DNA of 14,905 nucleotides from Pseudomonadota bacterium (GCA_023434015.1 JAEYTM010000156.1:1-14905); one strand, 5' to 3'; numbered from the stretch's first letter, positions 1 through 7,223 are shown. Notes: generated from the sequence alone by a model not told the origin. Made by a program: numbers and translations.

Positions 1-294
1 CTGCTGACCGCCGCCCTGGCCGGCCCGCTGGGGCCGGATCATCGCGGCCGCGTGGCGGCCTTCGCGGTGGCGGAAGGCAAGGCGCCCGCCGGCCGCAACC
101 TGGCTATCGAGGACGCCGCCGCGAACAAGCTGGTGGGGGAGGCGGCCCTGCTCGCCCTCTGGACGAGCGCGGACGCCGGTGCGGCCGGCCCGGCGGTCGG
201 TGACCGCATCCGGATCGTGCGGGCTCTGCGGGCGGTGGGGCTCGAGGCGGAGGCCCGCCTGTTCGCCCTGGAAGGCCTGCTGGCGCTGAAATGA
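1..294 (+). CDS. Hypothetical protein, C-terminal fragment (5' end outside window)
   Basis: The frame is open from base 1 and ends at the TGA that overlaps the xerD start codon. About 97 residues are visible. They are alanine- and leucine-rich, probably mostly helical, with repeated helix-like stretches such as RIRIVRALRAVGLEAEARLF near the C-terminus, and end in GLLALK. There is no signal peptide, membrane segment or catalytic motif in the visible part. A GTG at base 52 could serve as a start, but codons upstream of it continue in the same frame with the same composition, so the gene most likely begins before the window. The ATGA overlap with xerD suggests co-transcription and translational coupling. 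I do not recognise the family; a helical-repeat protein is possible. Confidence 0.7.
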   Translation: MLTAALAGPLGPDHRGRVAAFAVAEGKAPAGRNLAIEDAAANKLVGEAALLALWTSADAGAAGPAVGDRIRIVRALRAVGLEAEARLFALEGLLALK

Positions 295-1208
295 GCGGCC
301 GGGGCGCCGGCTGGGCCGAGGCCTTCCTGGAAATGATGGCCGTCGAGCGGGCGGCCGCGAAGAACACCCTGACGGCCTACGCCCGCGACCTGTCCGACGC
401 CGGCGACTTCCTGGCCGCGCGCGGCGCCGACCTGGCGACGGCCGCCGCCGAGGACGTCGAGGCCTATTTCGCCGCCCTGGGCGCACGCGGCCTGTCGCCG
501 GCGACAGCCTCGCGCAGGCGCGCGGCGGTGCGCCAGTTCTACCGCTTCGTTCTGGGCGAGGGCTGGCGCGCGGATGATCCCTCGCGCCGGGTCGAGGCGC
601 CCCGGAAAGGCCGCCCCCTGCCCAAGGTGCTGGGCCGGGATGAGGTGGACCGGCTGATCGCCGCCGCCGCCGCCCGTGACGGGGCGCAGGGCCTGCGCCT
701 GGCCTGCATGGTCGAGCTGGCCTACGCCTCGGGCCTGCGGATATCCGAACTCACCAGTCTGCCGCTCGACATGCTGGCGCGCGATCCCGCCTACCTGATC
801 GTTCGGGGAAAGGGCGGTAAGGAACGGCTTGCCCCGCTGAACGCCGCCGCCCGGGCGGCGGTGAAGGCCTATCTGGAGGTTCGGCCCGGCTTCCTGCCCA
901 AGGGCGACAAGGCCAGCCCGTGGCTGTTCCCCTCGCGTGGCAAGGGCGGCCGCCTCACCCCCCGCCGCTTCGCCCAGCTGCTGGACGAGGCGGCCGTGGC
1001 CGCTGGCATCGATCCGTCGCGGGTCAGTCCCCACGTCCTTCGCCACGCCTTCGCCACCCACCTGCTGGACGGCGGCGCGGACCTGCGCGTGGTGCAGACC
1101 CTGCTGGGGCACGCCGACATCGCCACGACCCAGATCTACACCCATGTCGCGGGCGACCGACTGCGCGAGGTCGTCGAGACCAGGCACCCGCTGGCCCGCA
1201 AGACCTGA
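291..1208 (+). CDS. xerD: Tyrosine recombinase XerD
   Basis: This is a site-specific tyrosine recombinase which, with XerC, resolves chromosome dimers at dif under FtsK control in the cytoplasm. It has 305 residues; E. coli XerD has 298. The N-terminal SAM-like core-binding domain covers about residues 5-92 (NTLTAYARDL near 25). The C-terminal catalytic domain covers about 110-300. The full catalytic set is visible: R150 in SGLRISEL, K174 in VRGKGGKER, H248 and R251 in SPHVLRHAFATH, H274 in LLGHADIATT, and the nucleophile Y283 in QIYTH. Spacing matches XerD closely. The ATG overlaps the upstream stop (ATGA), so translation is probably coupled; no strong ribosome binding site is seen. XerC is a close paralogue, but the layout and nearby accA fit XerD in Alphaproteobacteria. 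The assignment to XerD rather than XerC is inference. Confidence 0.93.
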   Translation: MSGRGAGWAEAFLEMMAVERAAAKNTLTAYARDLSDAGDFLAARGADLATAAAEDVEAYFAALGARGLSPATASRRRAAVRQFYRFVLGEGWRADDPSRRVEAPRKGRPLPKVLGRDEVDRLIAAAAARDGAQGLRLACMVELAYASGLRISELTSLPLDMLARDPAYLIVRGKGGKERLAPLNAAARAAVKAYLEVRPGFLPKGDKASPWLFPSRGKGGRLTPRRFAQLLDEAAVAAGIDPSRVSPHVLRHAFATHLLDGGADLRVVQTLLGHADIATTQIYTHVAGDRLREVVETRHPLARKT

Positions 1209-1217
1209 ATCCGACGG

Positions 1218-1245
1218 AAAAGGGCCGCCCCCTTGGGGACGGCCC
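1218..1245 (-). terminator. Intrinsic terminator between convergent genes
   Basis: A hairpin has arms GGGCCG (1222-1227) and CGGCCC (1240-1245), extended inward by CCCC/GGGG pairing around a TT loop. On the minus strand it is followed by TTTT (complement of 1218-1221), giving a proper U-tract for the glycine-zipper gene, whose stop is at 1269. On the plus strand it lies just after the xerD stop but the tail is TCGTCTC, so it may also act weakly for xerD. Confidence 0.7.
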
Positions 1246-1268
1246 TCGTCTCAGCCGACGCCGGCGCT

Positions 1269-2042
1269 TCAGCCGGTGATGCGGTAGCGTCCGTCGCGGT
1301 CGGGGCAGACCCGGACATAGCGGTAGTCGCGGCCGTAGTCGTCGACCGGGGCCGGCGCCAGGCGGCAGCGCTGGCGGTTGTAATAGGAATAGTCGTACTG
1401 GCCGCTGCGGCGCCGACGGTCGAACCGGCTCTCCCGATACGGGACGGTGTCCTGGTAGCTGAAGTAGGGACCCCGGCTGTCGCAGCGGAAGCGGTCGCGG
1501 TTGTTGTTGTTGGTCGCGTTGCCGACGCCGGCGCCGATCGCACCGCCGACCACGGCGCCGAGGACGGCGCCTTCGGTCCCACGGCCGTTGGCGGCCACGT
1601 TGGAGCCGAGCGCCGCGCCGGCCAGGGCGCCGATCAGGCCGCCGATGGCGGTGTTGTTGCCGTTGCCGCCGGTCGGTCGGCACGCGGCGTCATAGGCGGC
1701 GTTCGACCCGTAGGCGCCGGCCGAGGGGGCGTAGCGCGACCAACGGCGGTCGTCCCAGGTCGGCTCCGGACCGTAGGCGCGGATGTAGGAGCCGGGGCCA
1801 TAGCGGCGATCATAGTCGGCGCGGGCGCGCTCCCAGTCCGAGCGGCGACGCTCATAGTCGCGCCGGGCCGCGTCGTAGCCCGCGCGGCTGTCCTCGTACC
1901 GGGCCTGCCGCGCTTCGTACTCGCGCAGCTCGCGTTGATACTCCTGGGTAGGCCGGTACTGCTGGGCGATGGCGGGGACGGCAGGAAGGGCGGTCGCGAC
2001 GGCGAGCGCCGACACCAGGCCAGCTTTCAGAGAGATGCTCAT
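1269..2042 (-). CDS. Secreted glycine-zipper 2TM domain protein
   Basis: The protein has 257 residues and is exported by Sec. A signal peptide covers about residues 1-27, with cleavage likely after AIA before QQY. Residues 30-80 form a charged Tyr/Arg/Glu-rich helical segment with repeated DYER-like units (for example RRDYERRRSDWERARADYDR, 60-79), probably coiled coil. Residues 131-178 form a glycine zipper (IGGLIGALAGAALG, then GAVLGAVVGGAIGAGVG), the pattern of the Rick_17kDa_Anti/2TM glycine-zipper family, which inserts in or contacts membranes. The C-terminal 75 residues are Arg/Tyr/Asp-rich. Four cysteines (121, 187, 226, 246) could form disulfides in the periplasm. There is no lipobox, unlike the 17-kDa lipoproteins. 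The ATG is preceded by AGGAGA with a rather long 13-base gap. It is likely monocistronic, ending at the hairpin at 1222-1245. Precise function is unknown; an envelope structural role is inferred. Confidence 0.85.
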   Translation of the reverse strand: MSISLKAGLVSALAVATALPAVPAIAQQYRPTQEYQRELREYEARQARYEDSRAGYDAARRDYERRRSDWERARADYDRRYGPGSYIRAYGPEPTWDDRRWSRYAPSAGAYGSNAAYDAACRPTGGNGNNTAIGGLIGALAGAALGSNVAANGRGTEGAVLGAVVGGAIGAGVGNATNNNNRDRFRCDSRGPYFSYQDTVPYRESRFDRRRRSGQYDYSYYNRQRCRLAPAPVDDYGRDYRYVRVCPDRDGRYRITG

Positions 2043-2120
2043 GGGGGTTTCCGATTCTCCTCGGATGCGCGAGGCGTGTCATTCGGATCGCGCATCATTC
2101 GTGACGGTACGCGCCGATCG

Positions 2121-2143
2121 GCCGCCGGTCCCCCGCCGGCGGC
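2121..2143. other. GC-only hairpin between the DUF6766-like and glycine-zipper genes
   Basis: Arms GCCGCCGG (2121-2128) and CCGGCGGC (2136-2143) are perfectly complementary over 8 bp around a 7-base C-rich loop. No U-tract follows on either strand. It lies about 80-100 bases before the glycine-zipper start, so it could be a transcript 3' end for the upstream minus-strand gene, a leader structure, or chance in GC-rich DNA. Confidence 0.35.
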
Positions 2144-2168
2144 GGCGCTCGGCCGGACCTTGACCTTG

Positions 2169-2183
2169 AAACGCCCCCGGGCG
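2169..2183 (-). terminator. Weak intrinsic terminator after the DUF6766-like gene
   Basis: On the minus strand, 17 bases past the TAG stop at 2200, a short CGCC-CGGG-GGCG hairpin (2172-2183) is followed by TTTC (complement of 2168-2171). The stem is only 4-5 bp, so this is a tentative call. Confidence 0.35.
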
Positions 2184-2199
2184 CCGCGGGTTGCAAAAC

Positions 2200-2862
2200 C
2201 TAGGCGCCGGTCTGGCGGTGGGGCGCGGCGACGGGCTTGCTCTCAGGCGAACCCCGCTCGCGCAGGAAGATGGCCAGAACGATCAGCACGCCGGTGGACA
2301 GAAACTCGCTCTGCCAGTTCTGGAACGACTCGAACCAGAAGCCCGCGTCCCCCAGGTGCTCTATCAGGCCGGGCGGCGGCTGGCCGTGCTGCATCGCCTC
2401 CTCCGCCGCCGCCCGGGTGCTGTTGATCCAGTGCAGGGTGAACGAGAGGGCGAACAGCAGGAACAGCGCCAGCCCCAGCGAGTGGGCGTAGAGCGTGCGG
2501 GCCAGGCCGCCGGCGCGCACCGGCCACGGCGCGGCGGCCTTGCGCGCGTCCAGCGCCGGGTCCCGATCCTGCGGCGCGGTCGCGTCAGGGTCCTTGGACT
2601 CCGGCGAACCGCGCTGGAACAGATAGGCGGTGAGGGTCACATAGGCCCCCATCTGCAGGAACTCGCTTTCCCAGTTCTCGAACAGGGAGGACAGGAAGGG
2701 GCCGCCGGTCAGGTACTGGCCGATGAGGATGGCCGCCTGGCCATGCTCCAGCCGCGCCTCGTTCTGGGCCGCGTAGCCAGCGAGAATGTGGCCGGTCAGG
2801 CTGGCGGTGAACAGCACCGCCAGGGCGATGGACAGGCCGTTGTCGCGAAGCCAGATCCTCAT
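2200..2862 (-). CDS. DUF6766-type integral membrane protein with internal duplication
   Basis: The protein has 220 residues and resembles the uncharacterised DUF6766 family (recognised by its NW-SEF and RGSPESK motifs). Four hydrophobic segments lie near residues 10-30, 70-83, 127-146 and 189-201. Residues 8-90 and 127-209 align without gaps at a constant offset of 119, with 32 of 83 positions identical by my count. Shared landmarks are H25/H144, HGQ (40-42/159-161), FENWESEFL/FQNWQSEFL (61-69/180-188) and RGSPESK (84-90/203-209). The linker at 91-126 is hydrophilic. The ATG has no clear Shine-Dalgarno sequence upstream. The gene is divergent from accA with 101 bases between the starts. Biochemical function is unknown. 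The duplicated two-helix unit suggests a pseudo-symmetric four-helix fold; that is inference. Confidence 0.8.
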   Translation of the reverse strand: MRIWLRDNGLSIALAVLFTASLTGHILAGYAAQNEARLEHGQAAILIGQYLTGGPFLSSLFENWESEFLQMGAYVTLTAYLFQRGSPESKDPDATAPQDRDPALDARKAAAPWPVRAGGLARTLYAHSLGLALFLLFALSFTLHWINSTRAAAEEAMQHGQPPPGLIEHLGDAGFWFESFQNWQSEFLSTGVLIVLAIFLRERGSPESKPVAAPHRQTGA

Positions 2863-2900
2863 GGCGCAGGAAGGCGCGACGACCGCGCAGGTTCCCGCAC

Positions 2901-2929
2901 TTGTTCGGCCGGACGATCGCGCCTAATTT
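2901..2929 (+). promoter_or_regulatory. Candidate accA promoter
   Basis: TTGTTC (2901-2906) and TAATTT (2924-2929) are 17 bases apart in the divergent gap, about 35 bases before the accA ATG. The match to consensus is moderate, so this is tentative. Confidence 0.35.
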
Positions 2930-2963
2930 CCGCCGCTTCGCGAACAGCAGGAAGCGTCCTCGT

Positions 2964-3926
2964 ATGGCCGTCCACTACCTCGAGTTCGAGCGCCCCATCG
3001 CCGAGCTCGAAGCCAAGATCGAGGAGCTGTCCAAGCTTTCGGAGACGGCCGGCCCCGGCGCGTTCGACGCCGAGATCGAGGCCTTGCGTTCCCGCGCCCA
3101 GGACATGCGCCGCGAGGCTTATTCGAAGCTCGACGCCTGGCAGAAGACCCAGGTCGCGCGCCATCCGGAGCGGCCGCACTTCGTCGACTATGTCGCCAGC
3201 CTGATCGACGAGTTCGTCGAGCTGCGCGGCGACCGCAAGTTCGCCGACGATCAGGCGATCCTCGGCGGCCTGGGCCGGTTCCGCGGCCGGCCGGTGGTGG
3301 TCATGGGCCACGAGAAGGGCCGCGACACCGTCACCCGCGTGAAACACAACTTCGGCTACGGGCGGCCGGAAGGCTACCGCAAGGCCATCCGGCTGATGGA
3401 GCTGGCCGAGCAGTTCAAGCTGCCGGTGGTCAGTTTCGTCGACACCGCCGGCGCCTATCCGGGCATCGCCAGCGAGGAGCGGGGGGTCGCCGAGGCCATC
3501 GCCCGTTCGACCGAAAAGTGCCTGATGCTCAGCTCGCCGAACGTCGCCGTGGTGACGGGCGAGGGCGGCTCCGGCGGCGCCATCGCCCTGGCCGGCGCCA
3601 ACCGCGTGCTGATCCTCGAACACGCCATCTATTCGGTGATCGCGCCCGAGGGGGCCAACTCCATCCTCTGGCGCGGCGGCCGCACGGCCGCCGATGCGGC
3701 CAAGGCCATGAAGATCACCGCCCAGGACCTGCTCGGCGTAAAGATCGTCGACCGGATCATCCCGGAGCCTGCCGGCGGCGCCCATTCCGATCCCCAGGCC
3801 GCCATGCAAATGGTCGGCGATGTGCTCGAGGAAGAGCTTCGCGAGCTGGAAGGACTGAGCCCCGACGAACTGCGCAAGCGTCGCGCCGAGCGGTTCTACG
3901 CGATCGGCCGCACCGGCCTGCAGTAG
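2964..3926 (+). CDS. accA: Acetyl-CoA carboxylase carboxyltransferase subunit alpha
   Basis: With AccD it forms the carboxyltransferase half of acetyl-CoA carboxylase, moving CO2 from carboxybiotin on AccB to acetyl-CoA to make malonyl-CoA, the first committed step of fatty-acid synthesis (cytoplasm). It has 320 residues against 319 in E. coli. Residues 8-60 form the usual charged helical N-terminus. The crotonase-like core follows: MGHEKGRDT (114-122), NFGYGRPEGYRKA (129-141), DTAGAYPGIASEERG (160-174), the glycine-rich GEGGSGGA (199-206) that shapes the oxyanion site, and SVIAPEGANSILW (224-236). The ATG at 2964 is chosen because AGGAAG (2949-2954) precedes it by 9 bases and the protein then begins as the family does (MAVHYLEFERPIAELE). 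An in-frame TTG at 2901 would add 21 unrelated residues and coincides with a candidate -35 element. It ends at a GAAA-loop hairpin. Unlike many bacteria, accD is not adjacent here. Confidence 0.96.
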   Translation: MAVHYLEFERPIAELEAKIEELSKLSETAGPGAFDAEIEALRSRAQDMRREAYSKLDAWQKTQVARHPERPHFVDYVASLIDEFVELRGDRKFADDQAILGGLGRFRGRPVVVMGHEKGRDTVTRVKHNFGYGRPEGYRKAIRLMELAEQFKLPVVSFVDTAGAYPGIASEERGVAEAIARSTEKCLMLSSPNVAVVTGEGGSGGAIALAGANRVLILEHAIYSVIAPEGANSILWRGGRTAADAAKAMKITAQDLLGVKIVDRIIPEPAGGAHSDPQAAMQMVGDVLEEELRELEGLSPDELRKRRAERFYAIGRTGLQ

Positions 3927-3932
3927 CCGGCT

Positions 3933-3948
3933 GCGGCCGAAAGGCCGC
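3933..3948 (+). terminator. GAAA-tetraloop hairpin after accA
   Basis: GCGGCC (3933-3938), loop GAAA, GGCCGC (3943-3948) form a perfect 6-bp stem with a GNRA loop, 6 bases past the accA stop. There is no U-tract (CCATCACC follows), so it may stabilise the 3' end or assist termination rather than being a classical terminator. Confidence 0.5.
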
Positions 3949-4022
3949 CCATCACCCATCGCAAGATCGACGTTCGCGACCGGCGTTTGCCTCTCGCGCG
4001 TCATCCAAGGCCGAAGTGCGAC

Positions 4023-4050
4023 CGAAATGTCGCACATAGGTCACATTTCG
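4023..4050. promoter_or_regulatory. Inverted repeat, candidate operator for the TonB receptor
   Basis: CGAAATGT (4023-4030) and ACATTTCG (4043-4050) are perfect inverted 8-mers with a 12-base spacer, giving 20 bases centre to centre, about two helical turns. They lie about 95-120 bases before the receptor start in locally AT-richer DNA. This geometry suits a dimeric regulator, but the regulator is not identifiable. Confidence 0.4.
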
Positions 4051-4068
4051 CAACTGTTACACGACGCG

Positions 4069-4117
4069 ACGTCACGTGGAGTGTTGCGAGGTAACAGGAA
4101 ACCCCTCGTTGTGACGT
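4069..4117. repeat. Nested inverted repeats in the TonB receptor leader
   Basis: Outer arms ACGTCAC (4069-4075) and GTGACGT (4111-4117) are perfectly complementary. Nested inside are CGAGG (4087-4091) and CCTCG (4104-4108). Together they could fold as a two-part stem ending about 25 bases before the proposed GTG start. This could be an RNA leader structure or a pair of protein-binding half-sites; the sequence alone does not decide. Confidence 0.35.
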
Positions 4118-4142
4118 AAACACGTTGCATGTGGGGACTCCC

Positions 4143-7100
4143 GTGACCAGACACTTCAAGACCCGACTAACCTGCGGCTCCGCCCTGGCGGCCGTGCTTG
4201 GCCTGATGGCCGTGACCCCGGCCGCGGCCCAGTCGGGCGCCCCGGATGACGAGGTCGCCGTCGAGGAGCTGGTGGTCACCGGCTCGCGCATCCGGCGCAC
4301 CGAGTTCAACAGCGCCCAGCCGCTGACCATCCTCACCAACGAGAGCGCCAACCTGCGCGGCGTGGCCAACACCGCCCAGATCCTGCAGACGGCGCCCCAG
4401 GGCGCCACGGCCCAGCAGATCAACAACAACTTCACCGGCTTTGTGACCACCGGCGGCAATGGGGCGAACACCATCTCGCTGAAGGGCCTCGGCGCCCAGC
4501 GCACCCTGACGCTGATCAACGGCCGCCGGGCCGGTCCGGCCGGCGTCGGCGGCACGGTCGGTCCGTTCGACCTCAACACCATCCCCGCCTCGCTGATCGA
4601 CCGGATCGAGATCCTGTCGGGCGGGGCCTCGTCGATCTACGGCTCCGACGCCATCGCCGGCGTGGTCAACATCTTCACCCAGCAGAACGACGACCGTCTG
4701 AAGATGGACGTCTTCACCTCGGTGCCCTTCAGGAGCGGCGGCGAGGAGCACCGGGCCAGCCTCTCCAAGGGCTGGACCTTCGACCGCGGCCACCTGACGA
4801 TCGCGGGCGAGTTCTACAAGAGCCGCGGCCTGCAGTTCAAAGACCGCGACTACCTCGAGTGCCCGGTCGACTACGTCTCGAACCCCGACACGCGCGAGCG
4901 CATCGACCTCGTCGATCCGGCGACCGGCGCCTACAAGTGCATCAACACCCTGACCGGCATCTACATCAGCGGCGCCAACCGTTACATCGCCGACCCGACG
5001 GTTACGGCTGACGGATTCAACCTGAACGGCTTCCGGCGGGTGAACGCCAACCTCGCGGCGGTCAACGCCGACATCAACCCCAACATGGCCGGCCTTCAGC
5101 CGGTCTACGCCCAGTTCGTGCCGGAGTGCGCCGGCCAGAACGTGCCCGGCTCGGTCACCGCCGCCTGCTCGGCTGCCCGCCTGGCCTTCGCCCTCGGCAC
5201 CCAGGCGCGCCAGCCCACCGACTCGCCGCTGCAGGGTTATCGCCACGCGGTCTCGCCGGTCGAGCGCATGACCTTCTTCAGCGCCGGCGCTTATGACCTG
5301 ACCGAGAGCGTGCAGGTCTACGGCGAGCTGCTCTACAACCGCCGCGAGTCGGCCCAGCGCAGCGTCCGCCAGCTCGGCCCGACGATCGCCGCGGCCAACC
5401 CGACCAACCCCTTCAACGCGGTCAACAACCCGGCCTACAACAACGGCCCCTACGGTCCGCGCGGGGCGACCACGGTCGCCCCGATCTTCGTGCTGCCGAT
5501 CACCCGCGACCAGCAGGTGGACTATGTCCGCGGCGTCATCGGCTTCAACGGCGAACTGCCCTCCACCCTGCCGGTGATCGGTGAATGGACCTGGGACATC
5601 TACGGCCAGTACTCGAAGTCCACCGGCAAGTACGGCCAGGAGTTTATCTACCTCGACCGGCTGAACGCCGTCAGCGGCGCCGCCCAGTGCAATCAGTCGC
5701 TGGTGGTGCTGTCGGCCAATGCCCCCAACGCGACCTGCCCGGTCGGCATCAATCTCAACAAGGTGGCGACCGTCTCGGGCAGCTACCTGACGCCCGAGGA
5801 GTACAACTTCCTCAACGGCTACGAGACCGGCAGGACCGAGTACATCCACCAGTACGTCGAGGGCACGATCTCCGGCGACCTGTTCCGCCTGCCGGCCGGC
5901 GCGGTCGGCGCGGCCCTCGGCTTCCAGCTGCGCAAGGAAAGCCTCGACGACCTGCCGGGCTTCAACTCCCGCAACAGCAACTACAGCGGCTCGGCGGCCG
6001 CCGGGATCACCAAGGGCGAGGACACCATCAAGGAGGTGTTCGGCGAGCTGGAGGTGCCGCTGCTCCGCGACGCGCCGCTGGCCCAGAACCTGAGCCTCAA
6101 CCTCTCGGGCCGCTACAGCGACTATGAGAGCTACGGCTCCAGCAAGACCTATCGCGCCAACGCCACCTGGAACATCACGCCCTGGATCGCCCTGCGCGGT
6201 TCGCAGGGCACCTCGTTCCGCGCCCCGGCGCTGTACGAACTGTATCTGGGCGCCTCGACCAGCTTCCTCGGCCAGCTCAACGATCCCTGCTACCAGTACG
6301 GCTCGGCCGGAGACCTGACGGACCGCCAGCGGGCCAACTGCGCGGCCCTGGGCATCCAGCCGAACTCCACGCACGGTTCGGCGGGCTCCTTCACCATCTT
6401 CGCCCAGGGCGGGGAGGGCTATCTGAAGGCCGAGAAGTCGAAGTCCTGGTCCGTGGGCGTTGTGTTCACCCCGACCTTCGCCGACCTGAACGTCGCCCTC
6501 GACTACACCCGGGTGCGGATCAACGACCAGGTCGACCGGTTCGGCGCGGCCAACATCCTCGACGAGTGCTTCGACTCGCCGAACTTCCCGACCGACCCCT
6601 ACTGCACCCTGATCACCCGCAACCTCGACGCCGCGTCCCCGACGTTCGGCGAGGTGCTGACGGTCAACGACGCCTATCTGAACGTCGCGCGCCAGTGGAA
6701 CCACAGCCTCGACCTGAACGTGAATTACCGCCGCGACCTCGGCGACCTGGGCGCCCTGACCTTCGGCGGCCAGTTCACCTGGATCCTCGAATGGTACGAG
6801 CAGCTCGGCGAGGATTCCGACCCGATCAAGAACAACGGCTTCACCGGCTATCCCGACTTCGCCGCCACGATGAACCTCGCCTACCAGAAGAACGACTGGA
6901 CGGTGACCTGGAGCACCCAGATGTACTCCAAGACCTCGGACGTCGACGATTCCATCAGCGGCTTCGGCACCGACATCATCACCTTCCGCGACCAGCGGGC
7001 CTATGTGAAACGCCACCTGGAGTTCCACGCCCAGCACGACCTGTCGGTCCGCCGCAGGTTCGGCGAGGATCTGGCGCTGACCGTCGGGGTGAACAACCTG

Positions 7101-7223
7101 TTCGACGAGCAGCCGCCGTACTATTCGTCGGGGGGTTCCAGCCGCTTCGCCAACATGCGGCTGACCTCGCAGTACGACATCATCGGACGACGCGCCTTCT
7201 TCCAGCTTCAGAAGGCCTGGTAG
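4143..7223 (+). CDS. TonB-dependent outer-membrane receptor
   Basis: An outer-membrane active transporter energised by TonB-ExbB-ExbD; the substrate cannot be told from sequence. From the GTG at 4143 it has 1026 residues, large for the family. A signal peptide covers 1-29 (TPAAA before QSG). EELVVTGSRI (41-50) follows, then the plug domain to about 180 (SLKGLGAQRTLTLINGRR, RIEILSGGASSIYGSDAIAG, VVNIF). The rest is a beta-barrel, with FNNLF-like VNNLFDEQPPYY near the end and a terminal aromatic (FQLQKAW) as expected for BAM recognition. The mature protein has ten cysteines in five close pairs (240/266, 329/342, 516/532, 716/733, 809/821), probably disulfides in extracellular loops. GTG 4143 is preferred because GGGGA (4133-4137) sits 5 bases upstream and the signal peptide then starts MTRHFKTR; TTG 4125 or GTG 4131 are in-frame alternatives without a ribosome binding site. 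It is probably monocistronic, with possible regulation through the repeats upstream. Confidence 0.92.
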   Translation: MTRHFKTRLTCGSALAAVLGLMAVTPAAAQSGAPDDEVAVEELVVTGSRIRRTEFNSAQPLTILTNESANLRGVANTAQILQTAPQGATAQQINNNFTGFVTTGGNGANTISLKGLGAQRTLTLINGRRAGPAGVGGTVGPFDLNTIPASLIDRIEILSGGASSIYGSDAIAGVVNIFTQQNDDRLKMDVFTSVPFRSGGEEHRASLSKGWTFDRGHLTIAGEFYKSRGLQFKDRDYLECPVDYVSNPDTRERIDLVDPATGAYKCINTLTGIYISGANRYIADPTVTADGFNLNGFRRVNANLAAVNADINPNMAGLQPVYAQFVPECAGQNVPGSVTAACSAARLAFALGTQARQPTDSPLQGYRHAVSPVERMTFFSAGAYDLTESVQVYGELLYNRRESAQRSVRQLGPTIAAANPTNPFNAVNNPAYNNGPYGPRGATTVAPIFVLPITRDQQVDYVRGVIGFNGELPSTLPVIGEWTWDIYGQYSKSTGKYGQEFIYLDRLNAVSGAAQCNQSLVVLSANAPNATCPVGINLNKVATVSGSYLTPEEYNFLNGYETGRTEYIHQYVEGTISGDLFRLPAGAVGAALGFQLRKESLDDLPGFNSRNSNYSGSAAAGITKGEDTIKEVFGELEVPLLRDAPLAQNLSLNLSGRYSDYESYGSSKTYRANATWNITPWIALRGSQGTSFRAPALYELYLGASTSFLGQLNDPCYQYGSAGDLTDRQRANCAALGIQPNSTHGSAGSFTIFAQGGEGYLKAEKSKSWSVGVVFTPTFADLNVALDYTRVRINDQVDRFGAANILDECFDSPNFPTDPYCTLITRNLDAASPTFGEVLTVNDAYLNVARQWNHSLDLNVNYRRDLGDLGALTFGGQFTWILEWYEQLGEDSDPIKNNGFTGYPDFAATMNLAYQKNDWTVTWSTQMYSKTSDVDDSISGFGTDIITFRDQRAYVKRHLEFHAQHDLSVRRRFGEDLALTVGVNNLFDEQPPYYSSGGSSRFANMRLTSQYDIIGRRAFFQLQKAW

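Noticed and set aside
291..1208. XerD as a phage or integron integrase marking a mobile element
   Set aside because: Length and catalytic spacing fit housekeeping XerD, the flanks are core genes, and no attachment repeats or cargo are visible.
1233..2426. 397-codon plus-strand frame across the glycine-zipper gene
   Set aside because: It covers two minus-strand genes and their gap and changes composition abruptly; the minus strand has a signal peptide and zipper domain.
2901..2963. Longer accA start at TTG 2901
   Set aside because: It adds 21 residues not found in the family and lacks a ribosome binding site; ATG 2964 has one at good spacing.
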